A DNA stretch of 64,000 bases, from positions 558,001 to 622,000 of the forward strand of contig JAWLAE010000001.1 in assembly GCA_041395625.1 (NCBI GenBank), read 5' to 3'. Below are positions 6,067-16,700 of the stretch, piece by piece (positions within the stretch are counted from its first letter, which is position 1; each line of letters starts with the position of its first letter). Origin of the DNA: CADEED01 sp041395625 (GTDB lineage: Bacteria; Pseudomonadota; Gammaproteobacteria; Steroidobacterales; Steroidobacteraceae). Below the pieces are notes generated by a model. It did no database searches. It saw nothing but the letters and a program-made list of their open reading frames with translations, and had not been told where the DNA came from. Position numbers and translations under genes: made by a program.

Positions 6067-7953
6067 ATGAACCAGTCCTACACCGCATCTGACATCGAGG
6101 TCCTGTCGGGGCTAGACCCTGTGCGCCGACGGCCCGGCATGTACACTGACACCACGCGGCCGAATCACCTTGCCCATGAGGTGATCGACAACTCGGTCGA
6201 TGAGGCCCTCGCGGGGCACTGCAAACAGATCGACGTCACGCTGCACAAAGACGGCTCCCTCACGGTGGCTGACGACGGGCGCGGCATGCCGGTCGACATC
6301 CACCCGAAAGAGAAGGTGACGGGCGTTGAATTGATCCTGACCAAGCTGCATGCGGGCGGCAAGTTTTCCGACAAGACCTACCAGTTCTCCGGTGGTTTGC
6401 ACGGCGTCGGCGTGTCAGTGGTCAATGCACTCTCCACGCATCTCGAGTGCTGGATCAAGCGCGGTGGCAAGGAATACAACATCAGCTTCAAGGAGGGCAA
6501 GCGCGCCACCAAGCTCGAAGTGATCGGCACCGTCGGCCAGCGCAACAGTGGCACGACGATCCAGTTCTGGCCGGACAAGCAGTTCTTCGATACCGAGAAA
6601 TTCTCGATCCCGCAGCTCAAACATGTGCTGAAGGCCAAGGCGGTCCTGTGCCCCGGTCTCAAGATCACGTTCACGAACGAGGCGACCAAGGAAACGGACG
6701 AGTGGTTCTTTACCGGTGATCTCGGTGCTTATCTGCGCGAAGAACTCGGCAAGGAGGAATCTCTGCCGGCGGAACCGATCTGCAACAAGCGTGCCGGTAA
6801 AGACGATGCGGTGGACTACGCGCTCACCTGGGCACCCAACATCGATCGCGCATTCGGCGAAAGCTATGTCAATCTGATTCCGACCGTGGAGGGCGGCACG
6901 CACGTCAATGGACTGCGCGCCGGTGTCGCGGGCGCGGTGCGCGAGTTCTGCGAATTCCGCAATCTGTTGCCGCGCGGACTCAAGCTTACGGCGGAAGACG
7001 TGTTCGACAAAGTCTGCTTCGTGCTGTCGATCAAGATCCACGAGCCGCAGTTCGCTGGTCAGATGAAGGAGCGTCTGGCCTCACGTGACGCGGCGTCGAT
7101 CGTCGAGAGTTTCGTACACGATTCGTTGTCGCTCTGGCTCAATCAACATCCGGATGCCGGCGACCGGATTGCGCAGCTCGCGATCGAGAATGCGCAGGAT
7201 CGGATACGCACTGCGCAGAAAGTGGTGCGCAAGCGCATTACCTCAGGCCCGGCATTGCCCGGCAAGTTGGCAGACTGCACCTGTGACGAGCCGCGGCGCT
7301 CGGAGTTGTTCCTGGTCGAGGGCGATTCGGCGGGCGGCTCGGCCAAGCAGGCACGCGACAAGGATTTCCAGGCGATCATGCCGCTCCGTGGCAAAATTCT
7401 GAATACCTGGGAGGTGAGCTCGGGCGACATCGCGAGTTCGCAGGAGGTGCACGATATTTCCGTGGCACTCGGCGTGGATCCGGGTGCCGCCAACATCGCC
7501 AATCTCCGCTACCACAAGATCTGCATCCTGGCGGACGCGGACTCGGATGGCCAGCACATAGCAACGCTGCTGTGCGCGCTGTTCCTGCGGCATTTCCGGC
7601 CGCTGGTGCTGAGCGGCCACGTGTTCGTGGCGATGCCGCCGTTGTTTCGTATCGATGCTGGCAAACAAGTGGTCTACGCACTCGATGAGTCCGAGCGCGA
7701 TGCCATCCTGAAGCGCCTCGAAGAAGAGAAGGTGCGCAGCAAGCCGGTTGTTACGCGCTTCAAGGGCTTGGGAGAAATGAACCCGTCACAGTTGCGCGAA
7801 ACGACGATGGATCCCCGCACTCGCCGGCTGGTGCAGCTGACCGTGGCCGCCAAGGACGATACGGACAATCTGATGGACATGCTGCTCGCCAAGAAACGCG
7901 CGGGTGACCGGCGCAGTTGGCTCGAGGAGAAGGGCAACCTCGCCCAAGTATAG
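6067..7953 (+). CDS. parE: DNA topoisomerase IV subunit B (ParE)
   Basis: 628 aa ATPase subunit of topoisomerase IV, which decatenates daughter chromosomes. The GHKL ATP site is visible (EVIDNSVDEALAGH, DDGRGMPVD, SGGLHGVGVSVVNALS), and the TOPRIM Mg-binding residues are in VEGDSAGGSAKQARD and LADADSDGQHI. The length matches ParE; gammaproteobacterial GyrB is about 800 aa because of an insert missing here. The adjacent parC, three bases downstream, confirms the assignment. Expression of the pair from one transcript would keep the A2B2 stoichiometry. Confidence 0.97.
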   Translation: MNQSYTASDIEVLSGLDPVRRRPGMYTDTTRPNHLAHEVIDNSVDEALAGHCKQIDVTLHKDGSLTVADDGRGMPVDIHPKEKVTGVELILTKLHAGGKFSDKTYQFSGGLHGVGVSVVNALSTHLECWIKRGGKEYNISFKEGKRATKLEVIGTVGQRNSGTTIQFWPDKQFFDTEKFSIPQLKHVLKAKAVLCPGLKITFTNEATKETDEWFFTGDLGAYLREELGKEESLPAEPICNKRAGKDDAVDYALTWAPNIDRAFGESYVNLIPTVEGGTHVNGLRAGVAGAVREFCEFRNLLPRGLKLTAEDVFDKVCFVLSIKIHEPQFAGQMKERLASRDAASIVESFVHDSLSLWLNQHPDAGDRIAQLAIENAQDRIRTAQKVVRKRITSGPALPGKLADCTCDEPRRSELFLVEGDSAGGSAKQARDKDFQAIMPLRGKILNTWEVSSGDIASSQEVHDISVALGVDPGAANIANLRYHKICILADADSDGQHIATLLCALFLRHFRPLVLSGHVFVAMPPLFRIDAGKQVVYALDESERDAILKRLEEEKVRSKPVVTRFKGLGEMNPSQLRETTMDPRTRRLVQLTVAAKDDTDNLMDMLLAKKRAGDRRSWLEEKGNLAQV

Positions 7954-7956
7954 ATC

Positions 7957-10194
7957 ATGCAAGACGAGATGAATTTCGAGGGCATCGAGAAGCAGCCCCT
8001 GCGCACTTTCACTGAGAAGGCCTACCTCGACTATTCGATGTACGTGATCCTCGACCGTGCGCTGCCCGCGTTGTCGGATGGCCTCAAGCCGGTGCAGCGT
8101 CGCATCGTTTACGCGATGAGCGAGCTGGGGCTGTCGGCGGTTTCCAAGCACAAGAAATCCGCGCGCACAGTAGGTGACGTGCTCGGCAAGTTCCATCCGC
8201 ATGGTGACTCGGCCTGTTACGAAGCCATGGTGCTGATGGCGCAGCCGTTTTCCTACCGCTATCCGCTGATCGACGGCCAGGGCAACTGGGGCTCCGCCGA
8301 TGACCCCAAGAGCTTCGCGGCGATGCGTTACACCGAGTCGAAGCTCACGCGCTATGCGGAGGTACTGTTAGGCGAGCTGTCGGATGGCACGGTCGACTGG
8401 CAGCCCAACTTTGACGGCACGCTGGAAGAGCCGGTGTTCCTGCCGGCACGACTGCCGAACCTATTGCTGAATGGCACTTCTGGGATTGCGGTTGGCATGG
8501 CCACCGACGTACCGCCGCACAATCTGCGCGAGATCGTGCAGGCCTGCGTCCATTTGCTGGACGACCCGGAGGCGCAGACGCGCACCCTGATGAAGTACGT
8601 CAAGGGTCCGGACCTGCCGACCGGCGGCGAGATCATCACGCCGCGCGCCGATCTGCTCGCGATCTACAACACGGGCAACGGCTCCTACAAGGCGCGCGCC
8701 ACGTACACACTCGAAGATGGCAGCATCGTCATCGACCAGCTGCCCTACCAGGTGTCGGGCAACAAGGTGCTCGAGCAGATTGCGCAGCAGATGCGCGACA
8801 AGAAGCTGCCGATGGTGGAGGACTTGCGCGACGAGTCGGATCACGAGAATCCTACGCGGCTCGTGATCGAGCCGAAGAAGAAGACCGACATCGATCAATT
8901 GATGGCGCATCTCTTCGCGACCACTGATCTCGAGCGCAACTACCGCGTGAACATCAACGTGATCGGCCTGGATGGCCGGCCGCGCGTGATGGGCTTGCGC
9001 GAGCTGCTGAACGAGTGGCTCGAGTTCCGCACGCAGACGGTGACGCGCCGCCTGCAGTACCGGCTCGACAAGGTCAACAAGCGTCTGCACGTTTTGGACG
9101 GATTGCTGGTTGCGTACCTCAATCTCGACGAGGTGATCCGCATCATCCGGCGGGAAGATGAGCCGAAGCCGGTGCTGATGAAGCGCTTCAAACTGACGGA
9201 CGAGCAGGCCGAAGCGATCCTCGAGACCAAGCTACGGCACCTCGCCAAGCTCGAAGAGATGAAGATCCGCGAGGAGCAGAAGAAGCTCGTCACGGAACGC
9301 GATGCGATCGAGGGCATCCTCAAGTCCAAGGCAAAGTTGAAGAAGCTGATCGCTGCCGAACTTGAAGCGGATGCCGCCAAGCACGGTGACGAGCGTCGTT
9401 CGAAGATCGTGGAGCGTGAGGCGGCGCAGGCGATCGACGCGTCAGAGTTGGTCGCCAACGAACCGACGACGGTCGTCGTTTCGACCGGCGGATTCGTCCG
9501 TGCGGCCAAAGGCCATGATATCGATCCGCGCACGCTGCAGTACAAAACTGGCGACGAGTATCAGCATGCGGCACGTGGTCGCAGTGTGCAGAATGCCGTG
9601 TTCCTCGATTCGACCGGGCGGGCCTACAGCCTGATTGCGCACTCGCTGCCGTCGGCGCGCGGCCTCGGGGAGCCGCTGTCCTCGCGTGTCGACCCGCCCG
9701 ACGGCGCGAAGTGGCGTGGCGTGATGCTGGGCGAGCCGGAGGATCTGTGGCTCGTCGCCAGCGACGCCGGCTATGGCTTCATCGTGCGACTGAAGGAGAC
9801 CTACACGCGCAACAAGGCGGGCAAGGTATTGCTGAAAGTGCCCGACGGAGCGCTCGTGTTGCCGCCGGCACCAGTGCCGGCGGAGGGCTCACTGGTGGCG
9901 GTGACGTCCAAGGATGGCAAGTTATTAGTGTTTCCGGTCAAGGACGTACCGGAGTTGCCGCGCGGCAAGGGCAACAAATTGTTCGATGTTCCAGCCAAGA
10001 AATTCAAGGCTCGCGCCGATTTTCTCACCGGGATGACGGTGGTACCGCCTGACAAGGGCCTGATCGTGCGCTCGGGGGATCGCAAGATGACCATCAGCTG
10101 GAAAGACTTGAAGGGCTATCGTGGCGCGCGCGCGCAGCGTGGCTCGGTGCTGCCGCGCGGTTGGCGTAATGTCGATCTGCTCGAAACCGAGTAG
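7957..10194 (+). CDS. parC: DNA topoisomerase IV subunit A (ParC)
   Basis: 745 aa strand-breaking subunit. The catalytic tyrosine is Y125 in AAMRYTE. The quinolone-determining segment reads HPHGDSACYEA with Ser85 and Glu89, the residues found in quinolone-susceptible enzymes (equivalent to Ser80 and Glu84 of E. coli). The C-terminal part contains the degenerate beta-pinwheel repeats that bind DNA. Start: ATG 7957 is three bases after the parE stop; an in-frame Met five codons in (before NFEGIEKQPL) is an alternative. It ends eight bases from the convergent phosphatidyltransferase gene. Confidence 0.97.
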   Translation: MQDEMNFEGIEKQPLRTFTEKAYLDYSMYVILDRALPALSDGLKPVQRRIVYAMSELGLSAVSKHKKSARTVGDVLGKFHPHGDSACYEAMVLMAQPFSYRYPLIDGQGNWGSADDPKSFAAMRYTESKLTRYAEVLLGELSDGTVDWQPNFDGTLEEPVFLPARLPNLLLNGTSGIAVGMATDVPPHNLREIVQACVHLLDDPEAQTRTLMKYVKGPDLPTGGEIITPRADLLAIYNTGNGSYKARATYTLEDGSIVIDQLPYQVSGNKVLEQIAQQMRDKKLPMVEDLRDESDHENPTRLVIEPKKKTDIDQLMAHLFATTDLERNYRVNINVIGLDGRPRVMGLRELLNEWLEFRTQTVTRRLQYRLDKVNKRLHVLDGLLVAYLNLDEVIRIIRREDEPKPVLMKRFKLTDEQAEAILETKLRHLAKLEEMKIREEQKKLVTERDAIEGILKSKAKLKKLIAAELEADAAKHGDERRSKIVEREAAQAIDASELVANEPTTVVVSTGGFVRAAKGHDIDPRTLQYKTGDEYQHAARGRSVQNAVFLDSTGRAYSLIAHSLPSARGLGEPLSSRVDPPDGAKWRGVMLGEPEDLWLVASDAGYGFIVRLKETYTRNKAGKVLLKVPDGALVLPPAPVPAEGSLVAVTSKDGKLLVFPVKDVPELPRGKGNKLFDVPAKKFKARADFLTGMTVVPPDKGLIVRSGDRKMTISWKDLKGYRGARAQRGSVLPRGWRNVDLLETE

Positions 10195-10202
10195 AGCGCG
10201 GC

Positions 10203-10805
10203 TCACCTCAGCAGGCGCCGGGCGGCCAGCAGGCGTTGCAACGCCGTGAGCGCACAGAGGACCGCGAATCCATACGCGAGCGCCGCGAACCAGTCGGGCC
10301 GTAGCACTGCGAGCACGAATACGGCAATGGTCTCGGTACCCTCGGCGAGCCCGCGCAAATAGAAGAAGCTCTTGGGTCCGTGCGCATCACTGGTCAACCT
10401 GCGTTTGGCGGCCAGTGCCGCAAACGCCAGGAAACTGCTGCCGGACAGCAGAAAACTCGCCAGTAGCGCCGCGGCCGGCAGGGCATTGGCCGGGCTCGCC
10501 ACCGCAAATCCCAAGGGCACAGCCGCATAGAAGATGTAGTCGGCGACGCTGTCCAGATAGCCGCCGAAATCAGTGGGGCCACGTCGTCGCGCCAATGCGC
10601 CGTCGAGACCATCGAGAATCCGATTTAGAGCGATCAGCAGCAATGCCGCACCGAACCGCTGCCGGGCGATCGCGATACCCGCGGCAGTGCCGACCGCGGC
10701 GCCGACGATCGTGACGGCATTGGCGGTCATTGGACTCCGCGCGAGCAGGCGCGCTGCCGCGTCGAGCGGTGGGTTGATCAGTGGTCGCATCCAGACATCG
10801 AACAT
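10203..10805 (-). CDS. CDP-alcohol phosphatidyltransferase family protein
   Basis: 200 aa integral membrane enzyme with about six hydrophobic helices. The signature D-x2-DG-x2-AR-x8-G-x3-D-x3-D is intact in LDGLDGALARRRG followed by GGYLDSVAD near residue 85. These enzymes transfer a phosphatidyl group from CDP-diacylglycerol, or move an alcohol phosphate, to make phospholipids. The length and the lack of a PssA or PgsA hallmark leave the acceptor unknown. It is a single gene, convergent with parC and divergent from the esterase gene, so context does not help. Confidence 0.85.
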   Translation of the reverse strand: MFDVWMRPLINPPLDAAARLLARSPMTANAVTIVGAAVGTAAGIAIARQRFGAALLLIALNRILDGLDGALARRRGPTDFGGYLDSVADYIFYAAVPLGFAVASPANALPAAALLASFLLSGSSFLAFAALAAKRRLTSDAHGPKSFFYLRGLAEGTETIAVFVLAVLRPDWFAALAYGFAVLCALTALQRLLAARRLLR

Positions 10806-10904
10806 GCCGTGATGCTGCAGGGTTGGCGGCTGGCTGTCGAGCGCTGGTCAGTGCAACATGTGAGCAACAGAGCATTTGTGGCAAGCCGTTACGGGGGACT
10901 GGTC

Positions 10905-12458
10905 ATGCATAGGCCTTGCGACGCGTCGTTGTGGGTGATCGTTCTACTCGCGGCGCTGGGCGCCGCGCCGGGAAAGGTGGTCGCGCAGGCTCCCGCCACG
11001 GATCTATGCGCGCGAATCGCCAGTCAGGACTTCTCGAAGACACCTGACGCACCCGCGCAAGTCACGCGCGCCGACCGGGTAAAGGTCGGCGGTAGTGAGC
11101 AGCAAGCCTGTCGGGTGCGGGGCTACGTTACGCCGCGGATCGAATTCGAGCTGCGGCTGCCGCTCGCGGACTGGAACGGCAAGCTTCTGTACCGCGGCTG
11201 CGGTGGCTTTTGCGGCTCGCTCGCGCAGGCGGCTACTTGTGACGCGCCGGTCGCGCGTGGTTATGCCTGCATCGTCAGCGACATGGGTCATACTTCGACA
11301 CCGATCGATGCCAAGTGGTCCTATAACGACCTGCAGGCCGAGTTCGATTTCGCCTTCCGGTCTACCTACGTCACGACGCTCATTGGCAAGGCCATTGCCG
11401 GTCGTTACTTCGAGCGTGGCGTGCAGCGTACCTATTTCGACGGCTGCTCGACCGGCGGGCGCCAGGCGCTGGTCGCAGCGCAGCGTTTTCCGGAGCAGTT
11501 CGACGGAATCATCGTGGGCGCACCGGCAGTCAGTGAGGCCGGCAATGGGATCCCGGGCATTTGGGCGCTGCGGACACTTGCAAGTGCCCCAAGTGGCGGT
11601 CCGTCGCTACTGACAGCGGCGAATGTCCGGCAGTTGCATGGGCTGATGATGCAACGCTGCGACGAACTCGACGGCCTGGCCGACGGCATTCTGAACGATC
11701 CGCGCGACTGCCGGGTCGACCCGAGCGAGCTCGCTTGCGAAGCGGACGCTGGCGCCGACTGCTGGAGCGCGGCACAAGTCGCCGCCGCGCGTAAGTTGTA
11801 CCAGGGAGCGCAAGATTCCAAGGGACGAGCCTTGACGCCCGGCGGGCTGCAGCGTGGCTCCGAGCTCAACTGGATTCCCGCGTATGTCGCCGAGGATGGT
11901 GCGCTGGGTTTCTACGGTCCCTTCATGGCTGACCTGGTGCGTTATCTGTCGTTCGCGGAAGACCCTGGCCCGGCCTGGACATTGAATCAATTCGATTTCG
12001 ATCGTGACCCGCCACGATTTTTGTCACTGGCGCAATTGTTCTACGTGTCCTACAACCCCAATCTGCGCCGCGCCCGCGACCACGGCACCAAGATCATTCA
12101 CTACCACGGTTGGAATGATCAGTCGATCATTCCCGGTACCTCGCTCGACTACTATGAACTCGTCGCGCAGACCATGGGCGGTACGACCGCGACGCAGGAC
12201 TTCTACCGCTTGTTCATGGTACCGGGCATGAATCACTGTGAAGGCGGCGTAGGGGCGACCGAAATCGACTACCTGACCGCGCTCGAGGCATGGGTTGAAG
12301 CTGGCAAAGCGCCGGGCTCGCTGTTAGGCACGCATCGCGCCGATGGTATCGCGAAGTTCCAGCGGCCGGTGTTTCCCTATCCCGCACGCGCCAGGTATCT
12401 GCGGGGCCGCGATCCGAACGCGGCCAGCAGCTTCGTGATCGAGTTGCCGACGGGTTGA
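10905..12458 (+). CDS. Secreted tannase / feruloyl esterase family hydrolase
   Basis: 517 aa from ATG 10905, chosen because GGGGGA precedes it and it starts a clean signal peptide (hydrophobic VIVLLAALGAAPGKVVAQA, cleavage after AQA). Family features are complete: nucleophile motif GCSTGGR with Cys next to Ser, the Asp-bearing YHGWNDQSIIP block, and MNHCEGG with Cys next to the catalytic His. The two Cys are expected to form the CS-D-HC disulfide of this family. It should cleave esters of plant phenolic acids or other aromatic esters in the periplasm or outside the cell; the exact substrate is unknown. Confidence 0.9.
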   Translation: MHRPCDASLWVIVLLAALGAAPGKVVAQAPATDLCARIASQDFSKTPDAPAQVTRADRVKVGGSEQQACRVRGYVTPRIEFELRLPLADWNGKLLYRGCGGFCGSLAQAATCDAPVARGYACIVSDMGHTSTPIDAKWSYNDLQAEFDFAFRSTYVTTLIGKAIAGRYFERGVQRTYFDGCSTGGRQALVAAQRFPEQFDGIIVGAPAVSEAGNGIPGIWALRTLASAPSGGPSLLTAANVRQLHGLMMQRCDELDGLADGILNDPRDCRVDPSELACEADAGADCWSAAQVAAARKLYQGAQDSKGRALTPGGLQRGSELNWIPAYVAEDGALGFYGPFMADLVRYLSFAEDPGPAWTLNQFDFDRDPPRFLSLAQLFYVSYNPNLRRARDHGTKIIHYHGWNDQSIIPGTSLDYYELVAQTMGGTTATQDFYRLFMVPGMNHCEGGVGATEIDYLTALEAWVEAGKAPGSLLGTHRADGIAKFQRPVFPYPARARYLRGRDPNAASSFVIELPTG

Positions 12459-12469
12459 ATCAGCGACCA

Positions 12470-13735
12470 TCAGGTCGCGACGATGCCCACCACGGCGCCT
12501 GTCATCATTGAAACGAGATTGCCGGCGATCCAGGACTTGAAGCCAAGGCCGGCGATTTCCCGACGTCGTTCGGGGCACAGGGTGGTCAGTGTCGACACGA
12601 GCAGGCCGATGCTCGCCAGATTGGCGAAGCCGCACATCGCGTAGATCGAGATCAACATGGAGCGCGGACTCAGGCTGCCGGCCGGCAGTGCAGCGAGTTC
12701 GAGATAGGCCACATACTCATTGAGTATCGCTTTCACGCCCATCAGCGAGCCGGCGGTGCTGGCCTCGGCCCACGGAATGCCAAGCAGCCACATCAGCGGC
12801 GCAAACAGCCAGCCGAAAATGCGCTGCACGGTGAGCGCCGAGCCCGCGTAGTCGGGCAGCGCGCCCAGCATCTGGTTGACGAGGGCGACCAACGAGAACA
12901 CGACGATGATCACGGCGATCACCGCAAGGAACAGCTGCAAGCCATCGAGTGTGCCGCGCACCACGGCGTCCATAGTGCCCTGGTAACGAAGCTCGCTGCC
13001 GTTGTCGTTGGCGCCGGTGCGTGACTCGCCGGGCACCAGAATTCGCGCGATCAGGAGCGCTGCCGGCAGCGAGATGAGCGAGGCTGCCAGAATGTGGCCG
13101 AAGGAGTTGTCGATGGATCGTTGCAGCGTCTGCGAGTACAGCACCAATACGACACCCGAGACTGTCGACATGCCGAGCGTCATGACAGTGAACAGCTCGT
13201 GCCGACTGACAGTCGTTAGCCAGCCGCGCACGACCAGCGGAGCCTCGACGACGCCCAGGAACAGATTCGCACCCGCGTTCAGTCCGACCACGCCGCTGAC
13301 GCCAAGTGATTTCTGCAGCGCCCATGACAGTGCGCGCACGATCAGTCGCAGCACGCCCCAGTGCCATAGGATGGCTGCGAGCGCGCTCATCGTGATGATC
13401 AGCGGCAGGATCTGAAAGGCAATGACCACCGGCGGCGGGGCGCCCGGTATGACCTCGAATGGCAGCGGCGCGCCGCCTAGATAGCCAAACATATAGGACG
13501 ACCCGGCGAGCGTCGCGCGTTCGATCGCAACAACACCCACATTCATCGCCCGCAAAGTCTGCCAGATTGCGGGCACTAACAAAATGACGACCGCAAGGCC
13601 CAATTGTAGACCGATCGCGCCCAGCAGCCAGCGCCATGGTGGCAGCGCGCGACGGTTCTCCGACAGCAGGACCGCGATCGTCACGAGGACGAGGAGCCCC
13701 AGGCAGCTCTGCAGCCGCGGCAGCCACTCAATCAT
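12470..13735 (-). CDS. Concentrative nucleoside transporter (NupC/CNT family)
   Basis: 421 aa inner-membrane symporter with about ten helices. CNT signatures are present: GANLFLGVVEAPL, the WAEASTAGSLMGVKAILNEY segment containing the substrate-binding helix, and a C-terminal YAMCGFANLASIG. It imports nucleosides with H+ or Na+. It lies nine bases downstream of the TonB-dependent receptor on the same strand, suggesting an uptake route that crosses both membranes. Convergent with the esterase gene. The symbol nupC is avoided because substrate and coupling ion are not known. Confidence 0.92.
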   Translation of the reverse strand: MIEWLPRLQSCLGLLVLVTIAVLLSENRRALPPWRWLLGAIGLQLGLAVVILLVPAIWQTLRAMNVGVVAIERATLAGSSYMFGYLGGAPLPFEVIPGAPPPVVIAFQILPLIITMSALAAILWHWGVLRLIVRALSWALQKSLGVSGVVGLNAGANLFLGVVEAPLVVRGWLTTVSRHELFTVMTLGMSTVSGVVLVLYSQTLQRSIDNSFGHILAASLISLPAALLIARILVPGESRTGANDNGSELRYQGTMDAVVRGTLDGLQLFLAVIAVIIVVFSLVALVNQMLGALPDYAGSALTVQRIFGWLFAPLMWLLGIPWAEASTAGSLMGVKAILNEYVAYLELAALPAGSLSPRSMLISIYAMCGFANLASIGLLVSTLTTLCPERRREIAGLGFKSWIAGNLVSMMTGAVVGIVAT

Positions 13736-13744
13736 GTGGCCGCC

Positions 13745-16700
13745 CTAGAACTGCCACGCAACGCCAAATTGGAACTGCCGTGGGGGCCCGGCGTTGCGTT
13801 GCACGAAGGGTGCGTCGCCGCCGAACTGGATCTGATTGGAGGTGGTGGCGGCATTGGCGAAGCCTGACAGATTGTTCCAGTCGAAGACATTGAAGACATC
13901 GGCCGAGAGCTGCAGCGTCTGCCCCGAGATCAGCCAATCGTACCGCAGACCGAGATCGATGCTCTTGGACCATGGTAGCCGGCCCGCATTGCGACCGATG
14001 CCAGGGTAGCGGTCGGAATTGCCGACGAAGTTCTCACCGAACGAACGGCCATCGCCATTCAGGTCCTGCGTGCCGAAGATCGCTGCATCCGGAACGAAAT
14101 TGATCGGCTGGCCGGATTGGAACAGACCAGCCACCGTGAGGGTTAGACCCGGCAACGGGTAGAAGAAGCCCACCGCCGAAATCACGTGCTCGCGGTCGTT
14201 AGCCGAGGGGCCGAAGTCCGCCGCGAAGTCATTGGCATTCGACGCGCGGAAGTTGATGTCGTCCGTGTCGTTCTCGAGTTGCGAGAGTGTGTAAGAGAAA
14301 CGGTAGGCGTAACGCTGCGCGCCGCGCTCCTTGTTGAGCTGCAGATTGAGCGCGCGATAGTTGGAACGACCATTGGTGTCCGAGACCGTGATCTGACGCG
14401 CACCACCGACCGGCACATTGCCGCTCGGCGCAAGCGTCGGTCGCGTGGCGTCAGCCGCTGCCTGCGAGCGTGCCAGCCCCAACGCCTCGGCTTGCGCCAG
14501 CCGTGCAGCGGGGTCGGTGATCGCGCGCAGCGCCGCGATATTGGCGTCGGTCAAGGCGGCGAGATTGGGGGTGAATGACGACGGTGCATTCAGATCGACC
14601 AGGCGCACCAGATTGCGAGTGCGGTTGTAGAGAAGGTCGACCGAGCCCGAGAGCTCCGCAGTGAATTGATACTGGTAGCCCGCCGACAGCTGCAGGCTGC
14701 GAGGATTGTCATAGCCGTGCGGACTGATGATTCGGACTTCGTTGGCGCTGGTCGTGGCGCGTAGCGCCTGCACGTCCGCGGCGCTCTGGCAGCTCGCCAC
14801 CCGTCCATCCGTACAGGGTGGATTCACGACCAGGTTACCGTCGAAGGTCAACCTATCGATGTCAGTGCCCGCGGGTAACAAGTCGTCGAGCTGGCTGCGC
14901 AGCCCCGCCGATGTCGTATTGCGCTGCAGGGCATCGGAGGCCACCGCGTAGAGTAATTTGTCGTAGAACAAGCCGGCGCCGGCGCGCACGACCGAACGCT
15001 CGTCCGGACGCCAGTTTACGGAAAAGCGCGGCGCGAAGTTGTCGCTGTCGCCGGCGCCGCTGCCGAGTTCAGTGAGCGAATCGTAGTCGTAGCGCAGCCC
15101 GGCCGTGAGTGTCAGATCCGGACGCAAGCGCCATTCGTCCTCGATGAAGATCGCGCTCAGTGTTTGGCGCTTGCCGAACTCGTTAGGACGCAGTTCGACC
15201 GCATAGTTGCCGACCAAGGGATTGAGCTCCAGCACGTCTGCGGCAGTCAGGCCAATACCCGTGTTCCGCGCGCGTAATTGCGCCAACTCGGCGTCGCTCA
15301 GTGTCACGGTGTAGTTGCCGTCGGGATTGCCGCCGCCCTGCAATGCAAAGTCGGCACTCAGTATGTCGATGCCACCGCGCAGACGGTGCTTGCCAAGATC
15401 GATGCTGGCGGTGTGTTTGGTCTGCCAGGTCCGCTCCGTATCGTCGAACACGAAACCCGGGTGACCCAGTATCGCAACCGGCAGGCCACTCGGATCGAGG
15501 GCCGTCACCTGCGGCCCACCGGTGAGGGGTTTGCCGTAGTTCCAGTCGAAGCGGCTCCACTGCAGGCTGGCCTGGTAACGCCAGCGATCACCGTCGAAGA
15601 CGAGCGCCGCGGCGGCCAGTGAGGAGAGACGTTCCTGCTCGGAGCCGGCCGACGGAAAGCGCACGCTGCCGCCGCCCAGCGCGCCGCCGGGTTGTTCGAC
15701 CGTTACCCGGCCATGATTGGCGCGGGCTGTAAGTTGCCAGCGATCGCTCAGGCGATGGTCGAACCGCACCGAGGACAGCAGAAATTCATTGTTGCCGGTC
15801 ACTTCGCTCGCGACACCCAGCTGCGGTGAGCTCAGGATCTGGACATTGCGATCGCGGATCGATTCCACATTGCCGTAGATGAACGTACTGTCGGTGCGGA
15901 TGGGTCCGCCGATGGCGATACCTAACTGGCGGCGTTCGAAGCTCTCGCCGACGGCGTTACCGGACAGGTCTCGTCCGGCGAACTCCGACTTCGCATCGAA
16001 CGGTCGGCCCGGGCGGGCGAGCACGAACGCCTCGCCGGTCCATTCGTTCGTGCCGCCGCGGGAGGTGTAGTTCACGACGCCGTTGGCAGTGCGGCCAAAC
16101 TCGACGGAATAGTTGTTAGCGAGTACGGTGACGTCACGCACTGCGCCGAGCGGTGCGGGGAACTTTGGTCCACCCAGGAAGTTCTCGTTGTTGTCGAGCC
16201 CGTCGAGGGAATAGTTGACGAACAGCGCATTGGCGCCATTGATCGAGATGACTGGCGCCTCGGGGAAGAAGCCGGTGGACTGCACGACGTTGGGCAGCCG
16301 CGCCAACGCCCGGATGACGTCGCGACCTTCGATCGGCAGACCGGCCAGCGCGGCCTCATCGAGCGTGGCCGATACCTCGGCATTGACCGTGTTGATGCCT
16401 GTCACCGCCCGTCGCGCGACGACTTGCACTTCGGCGAGCTGCGGATCGGTCGCGTCGGCGGCGATCACCAGATTCACCGTGCGGACGTAATTGGCACGTA
16501 GCTGCAACGGCTTGGTCGTGGCGGCAGTCTCGCCGTCGGCCGTCGGTACAGAGACGATCCAGGCGCCCGTTGTTGTCAGGCCCTCGAAACGTACTTGTCC
16601 GAAGCTGTCGGTGCGACCGGAAAGAGCCACGCCCAGGTCGCGGTTGCTGACGTCGACCGCGCGCTCGGTGGCCGGTTCGCCGGTGGCGGCAGTGGTCACG

